Source of the DNA: Conidiobolus incongruus B7586
Taxonomy: Eukaryota > Entomophthoromycota > Entomophthoromycetes > Entomophthorales > Conidiobolaceae
Assembly: GCA_000697335.1 (NCBI GenBank)
Contig: JNEM01017015.1
Location: 1 to 14,972, forward strand
DNA: 14,972 bases
Reading direction: 5' to 3'
The notes beneath the pieces were generated by a model, which worked only from the letters and a program-made list of their open reading frames with translations, did not search any database and was not told the DNA's origin. Positions 1 to 9,521 of this stretch are shown here, piece by piece; the first letter of the stretch is position 1; every line of letters starts with the position of its first letter. The position numbers were made by a program, and so were the translations under genes.

Positions 1-302
1 TCAAAGTAATTCTTCATGTTTTTAAGATAGTTTTCAAGCTTGTGAAGGTTTTTTAAGCTATCATAAGTAGTTAATTTGTTTTTAAAGACACTAAAGAGGT
101 GGTTTAATGCATTAACTGTAGTGAAATAGCTGGTTTGTTGGATTTGAGCTCTTTGAGACATTTTTTTTTCAATCAAAAGTTGTCTAATATAAGCTTCTTA
201 GAGGGCAGTAAGCTTTTAGGGACTAAAGTCTTGGATTCACTCAGTAATTAAGCTGCCATCATCATTAAAATAATATAAGGGTATCTCCCTTTTTGGTGGC
301 AT
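1..302 (-). pseudogene. gag start of the left Gypsy copy (fossil, partial)
   Basis: Read leftward from an ATG at 302-300, the product opens with Met-Pro-Pro-Lys-Arg and continues into a helix-rich, Asn/Leu/Lys-rich stretch, as expected for the N-terminal part of a retrotransposon capsid protein. Position supports the call: it begins about 118 bases inside the LTR and the same segment recurs at the same distance from the LTR in the second copy. The fragment is broken by a small number of changes and is cut by the window edge. No catalytic motif is expected in this part of gag, so the call rests on position and on the repeat. Confidence 0.65.
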
Positions 303-420
303 TATAGTGTATAGTGTTAAATTTGAATGAAATAAATTATAGATAAAATTTAAAATAGCAATAATTAGGTTTGATACAGATAGTTATTAATATCTAGTAG
401 GTTTTTAATAGTTTTGTTGC

Positions 421-827
421 TGCTACTATATAAGCATAGTGGTAGTTAAACTAATATAGTGTAGAGGAAGACTTAATATAAAAGTAGTGTGGTGCAGAAC
501 ATGGTAATATAACATAGCTGTAGTGTGCAAGTGTAAACAAAGTTTAATTAAACTTCAAACTAGGGTGAGTCACTGATATATTAAGATTTATATTAGGTAG
601 TGCCAATATCCTACAATATCAACAGAATATAGTCTCAATCTTAGAAATAGTGTAAAAGTAAAAAATAGTAAGAATTGAGAGGAAAAAGAGGAACCTAGTT
701 TATTAGATAATTTAATACTATTTATACAATTAATTTAACTACATAAGTATAAATTAATCATATAATTTATAGTTAATTGGATTATATGAAAGTGTATATA
801 AGAATTTAAAGAACTAGTCTCTTAACA
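421..827 (-). repeat. LTR of the left Gypsy copy (5' LTR)
   Basis: This is a 407-base long terminal repeat. On the plus strand it begins TGCTACTATA and ends CTTAACA, so it has the canonical TG...CA ends. It aligns along its full length with LTRs at 1085-1490 and 6391-6799; the nearly equal lengths (407, about 406 and 409) support the boundaries. It lies to the right of gag, so it is the 5' LTR of a minus-strand element. The sequence to its right (828 onward) is far more AT-rich and is taken as the older flank. The matching 3' LTR and any target duplication are outside the window. Confidence 0.85.
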
Positions 828-1084
828 AATTTTATTATTAAATAGCTTAAAAATAATAAAATAATTGTTATAAAATAACCTCTTTAATTTTTTAATCTTA
901 ATTTAATTAAATATCTTTAAGATTAATTAAAAAAATAATTAAAACTTTCCCCCCAACAAAAAATTTAAATTAACTTTAAAAGTATATTTAAAAAGCTTAG
1001 AATAATATTAGATTTGTTTAATATAAGAAGCTAGTTAATTTTATATTTTATAAACTTAAAGAGGTTAAAAAAATAAAGAGCAGA
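828..1084. other. AT-rich spacer between two Gypsy copies
   Basis: 257 bases, nearly all A and T, separate the left Gypsy LTR from the next element. It has no open frame, no CpG and no recognisable element. The one conspicuous feature is a run of six C at 949-954. It probably represents older eroded sequence into which the left element inserted. Confidence 0.5.
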
Positions 1085-1490
1085 TATACTAAATTTAAGT
1101 ATAATAGTAAAATACTAATATAATATAAAAAAAAACTTTAATATAAAAATAATGTGATATAAAATATAATACTATAATATAGTTATAATGTGTAAATATA
1201 AACAAAGTTTAATTAACCTTTAAATTAAAATAAATCACTAATATATTAAGATTTATATTAAGTAATGTTAATAAACTATAATATTGATAAAATATAATTT
1301 CAATTTTAAAAATAATAAAAAAGACAAAAAATAATAAAAATTGAAAAAAAAGAAAAACTTAATTTATTGAATAATTTAATATTATTATATAATTAATTTA
1401 GTTATAAAAGTATAAATTAATTATATAATTTATAGTTAATTGAAATATATAGAAATATATATAAGAATTTAAAAAACTAGTTTCTTAATA
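1085..1490 (-). repeat. 3' LTR of the eroded Gypsy element
   Basis: About 406 bases matching the LTRs at 421-827 and 6391-6799. Its ends read TA...TA in place of TG...CA, as expected if both terminal dinucleotides underwent the same transition that dominates the element. It lies at the left, next to the polypurine tract, so it is the 3' LTR of a minus-strand element. The left boundary is uncertain by a few bases. Confidence 0.85.
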
Positions 1491-1497
1491 CTCCCCT
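1491..1497 (-). other. Polypurine tract next to the 3' LTR
   Basis: On the minus strand the seven bases AGGGGAG directly abut the 3' LTR. This is the position and composition expected of the primer for plus-strand DNA synthesis in LTR retrotransposons. It stands out because G runs are otherwise almost absent from this element. It independently confirms the minus-strand orientation and fixes the inner boundary of the 3' LTR. Confidence 0.75.
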
Positions 1498-2370
1498 AGT
1501 AAATCTTTTAAAAGAGTTATATTTTTTAGATTTTTATAAATAAGTATAATAAGTTAAAATATATTTAATATCTTTTAAGGGTTTTTATATGGTTTTTTTA
1601 ATAAGATAACTTATTTATTTTATATAGAAATAAAATTTATTCTTAATAGATTTAAATTTAATCATGTAATTAATATGGTATTTTTCTTCTCTATTTTAAT
1701 TAATTATTAAGTCTAGTTTTAAAATTTTTAATTAATTCAAAAAAGTATTAAAATTTTTAAAATAAGGTTTGATTTTAGATATGTATAAGATAAAGTTAAT
1801 CCTCAAAGTTAGAGATAATTCTAAGGTAATATTTTTAAAATTTAAATTAATAAATTAAATTTTATAGGGATTATAATATAATAGTAAATATTTTAGATTT
1901 AAGCTAAATTTAAATAAGATAAGTTTAAAAGTAAACTATTCTAAGTATACAAACATATTAATTTTCTATTTAAGAGGATTTTTAAATAATTTTAAATATT
2001 ATTATTTTATAATCCTTTAATTTTTTTCCAAGGTAAATTTAACAATGGAATTAATATGTTTAATACTAAATCAAAATTCAATAACTTTTAAAAATAAGTT
2101 AATTTAAAGTTTTAAAATAAATATTAAATTAAGATATTTGTTATAATTAATAAAATTAAAGCTAAAACCTATTAATTTATTAATTTATTAATAAAAGTAT
2201 TGAATAAATATTAAAGTTGGTAAATATAAGTATTTTAATTTAATTGATTAATATTAATATAAACTTTAATTATTTATTTTAAAGTTTTAATAATTTTTTC
2301 AATAAGTTTATTAGTTTAATAATGATTAATAGTAAATATAGCTATGTTAATCTTAGGGAATAAAATAATA
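1498..2370 (-). other. Distal part of the eroded Gypsy pol region
   Basis: By position this stretch should hold the C-terminal part of integrase and, in many fungal members of the family, a chromodomain. I cannot recognise either in what remains. Almost every base is A or T and no reading frame stays open for long. Confidence 0.4.
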
Positions 2371-2890
2371 ACTTTTTAGAATTAAAAGTTGAATTATATA
2401 TTTCTATTAGATATAATAATTTGTGGAATTTTATAATAGATTAGGATATTAAAAAATAATAGTTATGTAATATCTTAAACTATAGAAGTTTTGAAATAAA
2501 GAATACAATAAACATATTTAACAAATAAATTAATTACAATTAGTAAGTTATTATAATTATTTGTTGATTTAAGAATTTTTATAAAATTAAGTTGGATTTA
2601 TTATTAAGTTTCATTTGGGATTTATAAAAAAATAAGTTTATTATATTTTAATTAGGTATTATATTTAATTTTTTAGCATATTTCACAGGTAATAGTGTAT
2701 TTCTAAACTAATTTAATTAAAAAAGGTTAGTAATATTTTATTTTAATTTTCTTAATAGTTTTTAACTAGTTTTAATATCCTTTAACAAATAAATTATAAT
2801 ATTCATTAAAATTGTTTATTAAATCTTACAAATATTAAGGATATATAAACAATTATTATAATATAATAAGTTATCAATAATTTTAAATCT
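2370..2890 (-). pseudogene. Integrase remnant of the eroded Gypsy element (fossil)
   Basis: Minus-strand conceptual reading shows the Cys-x-x-Cys half of an integrase N-terminal zinc-binding region at 2687-2676. Downstream (leftward to about 2390) the spacing and hydrophobic pattern match the integrase catalytic core, including the part around its second acidic residue. In the family this enzyme inserts the DNA copy into the host genome. It follows RNase H in the order expected for Ty3/Gypsy. It is broken many times. The outer limits are approximate. Confidence 0.7.
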
Positions 2891-3189
2891 TTTAACATAT
2901 TTTAATTAGCTTTCTAATAATTTAAAAATTTTTTCTTGAATTAAAATAAAAAAATCATTATTTAATAATGTTTTTTAACATAGTTTAATAAATTTTTTAT
3001 TTCTTTTATTAATAATCAATAAGTTAATTTTTTCTAGGTTTTTATAATTAAAATAAAAAGATAAATATATAAATTTTTTAATAAAGTATCTACAACATAA
3101 TTTTATTAATTTAAAAGATATTAAATGAATAAAAAAAGATTTGATAATTTTAATCCATCTAGTTTATTTTCTTAATAAATACTTTTAAG

Positions 3190-4440
3190 TATTTAAGTAA
3201 ATAAGTAATTTATAATCTATAAATATTAAAAAAAAATCATAAGATAAATAATATAAATGATCTTTAATTATTTCTACTAAAGCAAAAAGTTTTTGTTTAT
3301 AGATTAGGTATTTTAATTCAATTAGCTTTATTTTTTTTAACTAAAATGTTATTAACTTTATGATAATATTTATAAGATTAAACTCAATTTATTCTCCCTT
3401 ATTTATTATTTTATTTTATAATTTAAAGGTAGAATATAAATTAAATTTAAATTAAGTTAATTATCTACTAATTATAAAAAAATTAAAGTTAATAAAAATG
3501 ATAATAGGTAATTTAAGATTAAAAATAAATAAAGTAAAAGCATTAATAATATAAAAATTCAAAACATTTATGTAAAAAGTATATAATAGTGCTTATTCAA
3601 AAAGAGAGTTTTTTCTCAAAAAATTAGTTAAAAAGATTATAAGTTAAATAAAAAAATTAATGAAATCTTTAAAGTAATTTAATAATTTAAATATAAACAT
3701 AAGTTGATTTTTGTTTATAAGTATAGTAAAAGTTTTTACACCATTGAGTTTAATTAAATCAATGTTAATTCCTTGAAAAAACAATATAACTATAGAAAAA
3801 GATAGAAAAAATATTAAAAATACATATTGATAGTTTTAAAAATAATTTACATTCTTAAATAATTTATAAAACCTAATTAATATATTAGATATATTCTTCT
3901 TTAATCTTTAAAAGATTAAGATATTATTAAAGTAAGTAATAATAAAACTATTAAAAATAAAGTTAAAAAGAGAATTGATGAATTAAGTAAAAATTACAAG
4001 GATATTATATAAACTAAATTTTATAATGATATATTTATAATAACTTAATATAGTATTAAAAATAATTAAAGAAATATAATTTTCTTTAACTTTAATATTA
4101 TAATAACTATTTCTAACATTTAATTTAATGAATATAGTTGATTTAAGTAATCTATCTTTAATATCATATAAGCTTAATAATAAAGTTTTATCCTTAATAA
4201 TTTTAGAGTTTAAAATATAATTATTGATATATAATTTTTAACTATCATCAACCTTCTATATAAAGAGAATTAGAGATTTTTATAGTAAGGAAAAAGGTTT
4301 AATATATTTATTTTCAAATAACTTTTAGATTTTTTCTTTTAAAGTTTGATATTATTTAAAGGATAAATGGTAAGTAAGTTTTAAATATAATTATATATTT
4401 AAGAGAAGTTTAATTTTATGTTTAATATTATGTTTAAGAA
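3190..4440 (-). pseudogene. Reverse transcriptase-RNase H remnant of the eroded Gypsy element (fossil)
   Basis: Three stretches resemble Ty3/Gypsy polymerase on the minus strand. About 4430-4190 matches the fingers region at the start of reverse transcriptase. About 3790-3590 matches the thumb/connection region that follows the polymerase active site. About 3330-3190 matches the RNase H segment containing the Lys-Glu-Leu-Leu-Ala-like block and the Asp-His-Lys-like block. Their order and spacing are normal. The enzyme would copy element RNA into DNA and degrade the template. I could not identify the polymerase active-site motif. The region is broken many times. Confidence 0.8.
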
Positions 4441-5379
4441 GTAATCTACTTATAAATTTAAAAACATTAATAAATTAACTTATTATATTATATAAAAAGT
4501 GGTTATTAGTTATAATTTCATTAAAATTAACAAATACAGTATTAATAGTTAAATAATAAACAAATACATATCTTTATAAATTATTAAAATTTTTAATTAA
4601 CTTTTTATATTGATTTTTGTTTATAATGATAAAATTATTTAATATACTTATAAAGTTAGTATTAAATAAAATTTTTAATAATTTATAATAAAATATTATA
4701 AAATTTTTAAGATTAATTTTATTAATTTCTTTTAAAATATAAACAAAATAAATTTGTGACCTTTTAAAGTAACACTTATAGATAAAAAAACTATAGTATT
4801 TAAATTAATTTTAACCTGGTATAAAATTATAACTAATATTACCAATTAAAAATTTAATATATTAAAAGTAAATAAGAAGTAATAATAAGTAATTAAATAT
4901 AATATTAGATTTTTATTTTATTAAATTATTAATATATTTAATTATTAAGTTGTTTTTTTAAGTAAGTAAAGATAATTTTAAAATAATAAAAAAAGAGATA
5001 ATATAATTAAAACAACTAGAGTTAATTAAAACATTAACAAATATATTTATAAAATATCTAGTTAAAATAAACAATAGGGTGATAATTAAAGGTAAAGAAT
5101 TATAAGGTAAATTAGTTACTAGAATATTTTTAGTTTTTAGTGGTTTAATTAATTAGATTTTTTTAGTATATATAGTTTAATTTATAGAATCATTAATTCA
5201 TTAGAACTTTTGTGGATTTAATTAAAATCTATTAACTAATTATAAAAGAAATAATTTTAAGATTATATTAATATTATTCAAGTTTGATTTATGGTTTATA
5301 AGTTAAGATTATTGAGAATTAAACAGATATTATTTCTTGAGAGGATACTTATTACCTCTATAATTAACTTAAGTCCTTT

Positions 5380-6270
5380 AACAATAATAGCAACCTTTAT
5401 TTATTTTTAAATAAACTTTAATTCCTTTATTAAAAATTTTCTCATAAAGATTTAAAACAAAAACATTTATTATTTAAGGTTTAAGAAGGTTAAAGTAAAT
5501 TTTAAGGGATTAATTCTTAAGATAAAAAGATTTAATTAAAAAATAAAAAATATCATCAATTATAATTATTATATCACAAATGTTGGAAAAAAACATATTA
5601 TTAAAATATTTTTTATTAACTAATTAAAATTTTACTTAAAGATTAAAATATTATAATAACTTGTAGATTTATTCTTTTTTAGTGATATTTAATATGTTTA
5701 AATATATCTCATTAGATTTCTTAATTAATTACCTTATAGAAGTTTTTTATTTAAGTTAAGAAAGCTTTCCTCTTATTAATTAAACTTGATTTTTTAGGTA
5801 ATATCTTTCTTTAAAAGCTTTTTCTAACTGTTTAAAAATTTTATTCTAGTAATAAGTTATAAACCTGAAGATTTTTTAAGATTAAGTATATAATAAGTTA
5901 ACTACTAAGTATAAATAGATTTTTCTAAAAAAAGTAGTTAATTTAAAGATATTCTTTAAATTTTCTTTAAGAATTAAATTAAGATAATTTTTTATATTTT
6001 TAAGATAATTTTCAAGCCTTTAGAGGTTTTTAAAATTATTATAAGTGGTTAATTTATTTTTAAAAGCATTAAATAAGTGATCTAATATGTTAACAATAGT
6101 GAAATAGTTAATTTATTAGATTTAAACTTTTTGAGTTATATTTTTGTTATCCAAAAGTTATTTAATATAAGTTTTTTAAAGGGTAATAAATTTTTAAAAA
6201 TTAAAATCTTAAATTTATTTAGTAATTAAACTATTATAATTAAAATAATATAATGGTATTTTTTTAATGA
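5380..6270 (-). pseudogene. gag remnant of the eroded Gypsy element (fossil)
   Basis: The right part (about 5985-6270) aligns with the better preserved gag start at 1-302 of the left copy, which fixes identity and strand. Near the far end, a Cys-x-x-Cys pair at 5392-5381 lies about 290 codons from the expected start, where a nucleocapsid zinc knuckle would normally be. The His and last Cys of such a knuckle are not evident. Gag would form the particle that packages element RNA. The region is broken many times. Confidence 0.65.
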
Positions 6271-6390
6271 TATTATAGTGTATAATATTAAATTTAAATA
6301 AAATAAGATATGAATAAAATTTAAAATAATAATAAATAAATTTAATACAAATAATTATTAATCTTAATAGGTTTTTAATAGTTTTGTTGA

Positions 6391-6799
6391 TGCTATTATA
6401 TAAACATAATGGTAAAATACCAATATAATATAAAGGAAGATTTTAATATAATAGTAGTATAATATAAAATATAGTATTATAATATAACTATAGTATGTAA
6501 ATATAAATAAAGTTTAATTAAGCTTCAAACTAAGATAAGTCAATGATATATTAAGATTTATATTAGGTAATGCTAATATATTGTAATATTAATAGAATAT
6601 ATTCTCAATCTTAGAAATAATGAAAAAAAATAAAAAATTATAAAAATTAAGAGGAAAAAGAGGAACCTAGTTTATTAAATAATTCAATGCTATTTATATA
6701 ATTAATTTAACTATAAAAGTATAGATTATTCATATAATCTATAGTTAATTGAATTATATAGAAATATATATAAAAATTTTAAAAACTAGTCTTTTAACA
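6391..6799 (-). repeat. 5' LTR of the eroded Gypsy element
   Basis: A 409-base LTR, on the plus strand beginning TGCTATTATA and ending CTTTTAACA, so the TG...CA ends are preserved. It aligns with the LTRs at 421-827 and 1085-1490. It sits on the gag side and is therefore the 5' LTR. The bases directly inside it should hold the primer-binding site, but I could not match them to a particular tRNA. Confidence 0.87.
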
Positions 6800-7164
6800 C
6801 TAAATATTAATTTTTCTATTAATATTACAACTTAAAAATATATAACATATTTTAAATATACTTTTAATTTTAATATATCAATTAATAATTAATTAAATTT
6901 AACTTTATATATTATATTATAAATAAAAAATATATATTAATTATATAGTTTAGTATTAGTATATTGAAATTAGAATTAATTAAGATATTAATAAAAATAT
7001 TTATATTTTTAATTTTAAACTTAATTTTATAAGGTAGTGTATCTTTAATCATTTGAAATATAAAGAAAGAAATAATTTTATGTAAATTAATAAATAAAAT
7101 ATAATTTATTTATTTTTATTTAACTACCAAATATTGAAATTATATAATAAAGCAATTTATTAAA
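6800..7164. other. AT-rich sequence without recognisable content
   Basis: Between the Gypsy 5' LTR and the start of the repeat at 7165 there is almost pure A/T sequence with no CpG, no open frame of note and no match elsewhere in the window that I could establish by eye. Confidence 0.5.
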
Positions 7165-7370
7165 ATTATCAATATTTACTTATATACTAACTTGCAAAAA
7201 TAAGTTATAAAATCAAAAACACTTATATTTTTACTAATAACTTAATTAATATTTAATGAAATAAATCTAAATTAAATAATTAAAATCTATTATATTTATT
7301 AATTATATATATCATTAAATAATGATATTTAGCTATTAATTGATTAAAATATAAACCTTTAAATTTTACC
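7165..7370 (+). repeat. Dispersed repeat, copy 1, interrupted by the Tc1-type element
   Basis: About 206 bases that recur in the same orientation at 14771-14972. Similarity is strongest around the shared block ATAAAATCAAAAACACTTAT. By eye the copies are about 80-85% alike over the better part, with small indels. The match runs up to the TA where the Tc1-type transposon inserted, so this copy was probably split by it and may continue after 8567. No coding content or terminal motif is visible, and its class is unknown. Confidence 0.75.
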
Positions 7371-7372
7371 TA
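7371..7372. other. TA target-site duplication, left side of the Tc1-type element
   Basis: A TA dinucleotide directly precedes the left inverted repeat and is matched by TA at 8566-8567. Tc1/mariner elements insert at TA and duplicate it. Confidence 0.8.
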
Positions 7373-7408
7373 AGGTGAGTTATAAATTTGTAGGTTTTTG
7401 GTGATAAA
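7373..7408 (+). repeat. Left terminal inverted repeat of the Tc1-type element
   Basis: It begins AGGTGAGTTATAAATTTGTA and pairs with the reverse complement of 8530-8565, which begins AGGTGAGTCATAAATTTGTG. The two ends agree at about 31-32 of 36 positions, with the differences mostly transitions. This is the site where transposase would bind and cut. Confidence 0.9.
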
Positions 7409-7414
7409 AAAAAA

Positions 7415-8455
7415 TTAAAACTTAGTGTATCTACCTTTAACTTTTTTAACTTCTTTAAGTTTGTGGGGTATAGAATCAACTAACTTCTTATACTAAGAAA
7501 GGTTAATCTTGTTCTATACTTCTTAAACATATTCTTAAAGTTGATTTAAATCTTTAACTAGGGGGAAAACTTTAATAGCTTTTTTTAATTAATCCTAAAG
7601 GTGTTTAATTAAATTAAAGTTAAGAAATTAAAGAAGCTATTGTATAACTATTATCTTGTTATTTTTAAGCTATTTGGTAGTAAAAGCTATAGTATAACAA
7701 GAGGTATTATCTTACTAGAAAATAATATCAGATTTATTTAACCTATATTATTTAATGGTTTTTTTCAATTTATTGTTTAAAATACTTTAATACATCTCAG
7801 TATTAATTCCCCTATTAACTTTACAAAGATACCTTATACCTAAAAACAATATATATCCCTAAACAATAATTAACCTACTATTGTACTTTTGGGTAAAATT
7901 AACATAATAGTTATAAAATAGTTTTATATCTTTTTTGAAGCATCTAACTTTTTTATTAGATTTACTAAAGTATTTTTTGTTTTATTAAACTAAATAACCT
8001 TACTCTAATTAGTTTTAATTTAATATCAATGGTGACATTTAAACTTTTACCTAGCTTTACAATAGGATTTCTTTAGTTAGGGGTGTTTTTTCTTAAAGTG
8101 TAAGTGGTATCTATGCTAATGTAAAATACATATAATAGTATTAGTGTTAACTAATATTCTTGTATAGTTTCACAATTCTTATTGTATTTCTATAGCAGTA
8201 CCACATTTGCTTGTATTAACTAACCTACAGATATATTTCTCATCATGTTCATTTATAATCTTAACACACTTAAGTTTAAGTTTAAATGTTTCTTTATTGT
8301 TATTTTTAACAGCTTTAACTATAGTAGACTAGTTAACACTAGTAATTCTAATAATATCACAAGTTGATTTATCTTTTTTATAAAGTTAATTAATGCACAA
8401 GTAGATTTTTTTAAAGAAGGATTTAAGTATAATAATACTAATAAAAAAATTTAGT
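7415..8455 (-). pseudogene. Tc1-type transposase pseudogene
   Basis: Minus-strand reading gives a Tc1-like protein: an N-terminal helix-turn-helix region near 8400-8280, then a run beginning NEHDEKYICRL near 8250, then the catalytic core. The clearest block is the second catalytic Asp (codon 7711-7709) followed by Asn, preceded by two stop codons where the family has Gln-Gln. Exactly 34 residues later comes the position of the third acidic residue, here Lys (codon 7606-7604), within a Leu-Ile-Lys that replaces Pro-Ile-Glu. The first catalytic Asp is also lost: codon 7986-7984 encodes Asn in the place of the Ser-Asp-Glu motif. The C terminus ends normally in a Lys-Gly-Arg-Tyr-Thr-Lys-Phe-stop at 7415. 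There are many TAA/TAG stops and at least one frameshift near 7860. No convincing start codon is visible, so the right boundary is approximate. Confidence 0.88.
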
Positions 8456-8529
8456 ATATTTATAAAATATAATATAAAATAATAGCAAAGAAACAAAAAA
8501 GATATGGTTATATATTATTAAATATATCC

Positions 8530-8565
8530 CCTTATCTCAAAAACCCACAAATTTATGACTCACCT
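8530..8565 (-). repeat. Right terminal inverted repeat of the Tc1-type element
   Basis: Mirror of 7373-7408, ending ATGACTCACCT against a TA duplication at 8566-8567. This copy keeps more G and C than the left one and is the better guide to the original terminus. Confidence 0.9.
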
Positions 8566-8567
8566 TA
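8566..8567. other. TA target-site duplication, right side of the Tc1-type element
   Basis: TA directly after the right inverted repeat, matching 7371-7372. Confidence 0.8.
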
Positions 8568-9413
8568 GTTAAATATTAAGGGTTAATATTTTTGCTAATA
8601 GTTTACTATATATATCTAAATATATTTATTTATTATTAAATAATATACCTTAATTATATATTATAATTTTAAGTAATCTAATATATACAATTGTTTTAGT
8701 TATTAATTAATATATATATATTTAATTTTATAACTTATTTCTGTGGGTCAGTATATAATAATCATTATTAATTAAAATATATTATATTATTTATCTTAAT
8801 TTAAGCCAAAATTCTGTTTTATATTAAATAAAAAATAATAAAAAAGGATTTATCATTCATTAATTATAATAACTTATTTTATAAGCTTTGGTTTTTAATT
8901 ATATTTTAATTGATTTTATTTAGCTACTGTTTATTAGCTTTTTAAGTTTTGATTAAATTATATTATATTTATTCTTTATATTTATTGATTAATCCAAGTT
9001 TAAACAGTAATATATATATATATATATATAAATATATTATATTGTTAAAACTAATATTGAAATAGTTTCATTACCTTTTAATTAAAATAAAATGACAATT
9101 TTGATATAGTTTTTATTTAATAATAATGAAAAAATAATAGTTAAATTTATTTTTAATATTAATAAGTTTTAAACTGTTCTTTTAACTTTCAAATAATTTA
9201 CCTAGCAATAAATAATTAATTTAGATATAGTATATTTTTAAAAGTATTTTGTAATTTTTAAATAATTTTTTAAAATTCTATAGTTATGTATTAATACCTA
9301 TAAAATAAGATCTTTGATGATTATTATTTAGTTTAAGAATAATTAAATTAAATAATAAATTTTCAAGAGTTAATTTTTTAATATAAAAAACTAAATATCT
9401 ATATTTTTTATAA
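8568..9413. other. AT-rich stretch without a gene
   Basis: There is no open frame of note and no CpG. The left part may be the continuation of the repeat split by the Tc1-type element, but the second copy is cut by the window end so this cannot be compared. The one defined item is a (TA)10 run at 9011-9030. Confidence 0.5.
9011..9030. repeat. (TA)10 microsatellite
   Basis: Ten uninterrupted TA units, flanked by further A/T sequence. Unremarkable in this base composition. Confidence 0.9.
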
Positions 9414-9517
9414 AACTATATATCTCCTATTTATTATCCATATACTATTTCTTCTGGAATTAATAATATGTTTGAAAAAAGAGAAATTACAAAATTCCCC
9501 ATTTTTTTAATTATGAG
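9414..9517 (+). other. Possible exon fragment, open frame ending at a GT donor-like site
   Basis: After a TAA at 9411-9413 one frame stays open through 9518 and meets TAA at 9519. The encoded stretch has a mixed, protein-like composition, including IYYPYTISSGINN before a Met at 9468 and FEKREITKFPIF after it. At 9515 the sequence reads GAG|GTAAAA, a plausible 5' splice site, so the stop may lie in an intron. In this base composition a 35-codon open stretch can arise by chance, and I recognise no family. It lies outside all identified elements. Confidence 0.2.
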
Positions 9518-9521
9518 GTAA

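Larger units (their letters stand above)
1..827 (-). mobile_element. Ty3/Gypsy LTR retrotransposon, 5' end of a copy running off the left edge
   Basis: This is the 5' part of a minus-strand LTR element: LTR at 421-827, a leader of about 118 bases, then the start of gag from about 302 leftward. The rest lies outside the window. It is the same family as the element at 1085-6799, because LTR and gag start align with 5985-6799 along their whole length. G+C is clearly higher than in that second copy: about 23 of 60 bases at 181-240, against roughly 5 of 58 in the matching stretch near 6174-6233. The copy is broken by a few changes in the visible part but is the best preserved element here, so it is probably the youngest. 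The family is inferred from the pol remnants of the sister copy. Confidence 0.85.
1085..6799 (-). mobile_element. Ty3/Gypsy LTR retrotransposon, complete in outline, heavily eroded
   Basis: A 5,715-base minus-strand element flanked by two direct LTRs (1085-1490 and 6391-6799), within the normal size range for Ty3/Gypsy. Reading leftward from 6799, the order is 5' LTR, gag, a possible protease zone, reverse transcriptase, RNase H, integrase, polypurine tract and 3' LTR. RNase H directly follows reverse transcriptase and precedes integrase; that order separates Gypsy from Copia, where integrase comes first. Every coding part is broken, with dozens of disruptions overall, and it cannot be active. 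Base content is the most extreme in the window and there is no CpG. I see no convincing target-site duplication next to the outer ends. LTR divergence cannot be turned into an age because the mutation was directed and not clock-like. Confidence 0.9.
7373..8565 (-). mobile_element. Tc1-type DNA transposon (DD34E class), broken
   Basis: A 1,193-base element with matching terminal inverted repeats and flanking TA duplications, which defines both ends precisely. It holds one transposase pseudogene on the minus strand that fills most of its length. Size, termini and protein all fit the Tc1 branch of the Tc1/mariner superfamily. It is eroded by G-to-A and C-to-T change, contains no CpG, and inserted into the repeat at 7165-7370, so it is younger than that repeat. 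Confidence 0.92.

Noticed and set aside
949-954. Polypurine tract of another LTR element
   Set aside because: The run of six C is not next to any LTR end. The real tract for the neighbouring element is at 1491-1497.
1085-6799. Ty1/Copia assignment for the LTR element
   Set aside because: The LTR size would fit either superfamily, but RNase H-like sequence (3330-3190) follows reverse transcriptase and precedes integrase-like sequence on the minus strand, which is the Gypsy order.
9011-9030. Centromere- or telomere-like repeat
   Set aside because: It is only a (TA)10 run. There is no higher-order tandem array and no TTAGGG-type repeat in the window.
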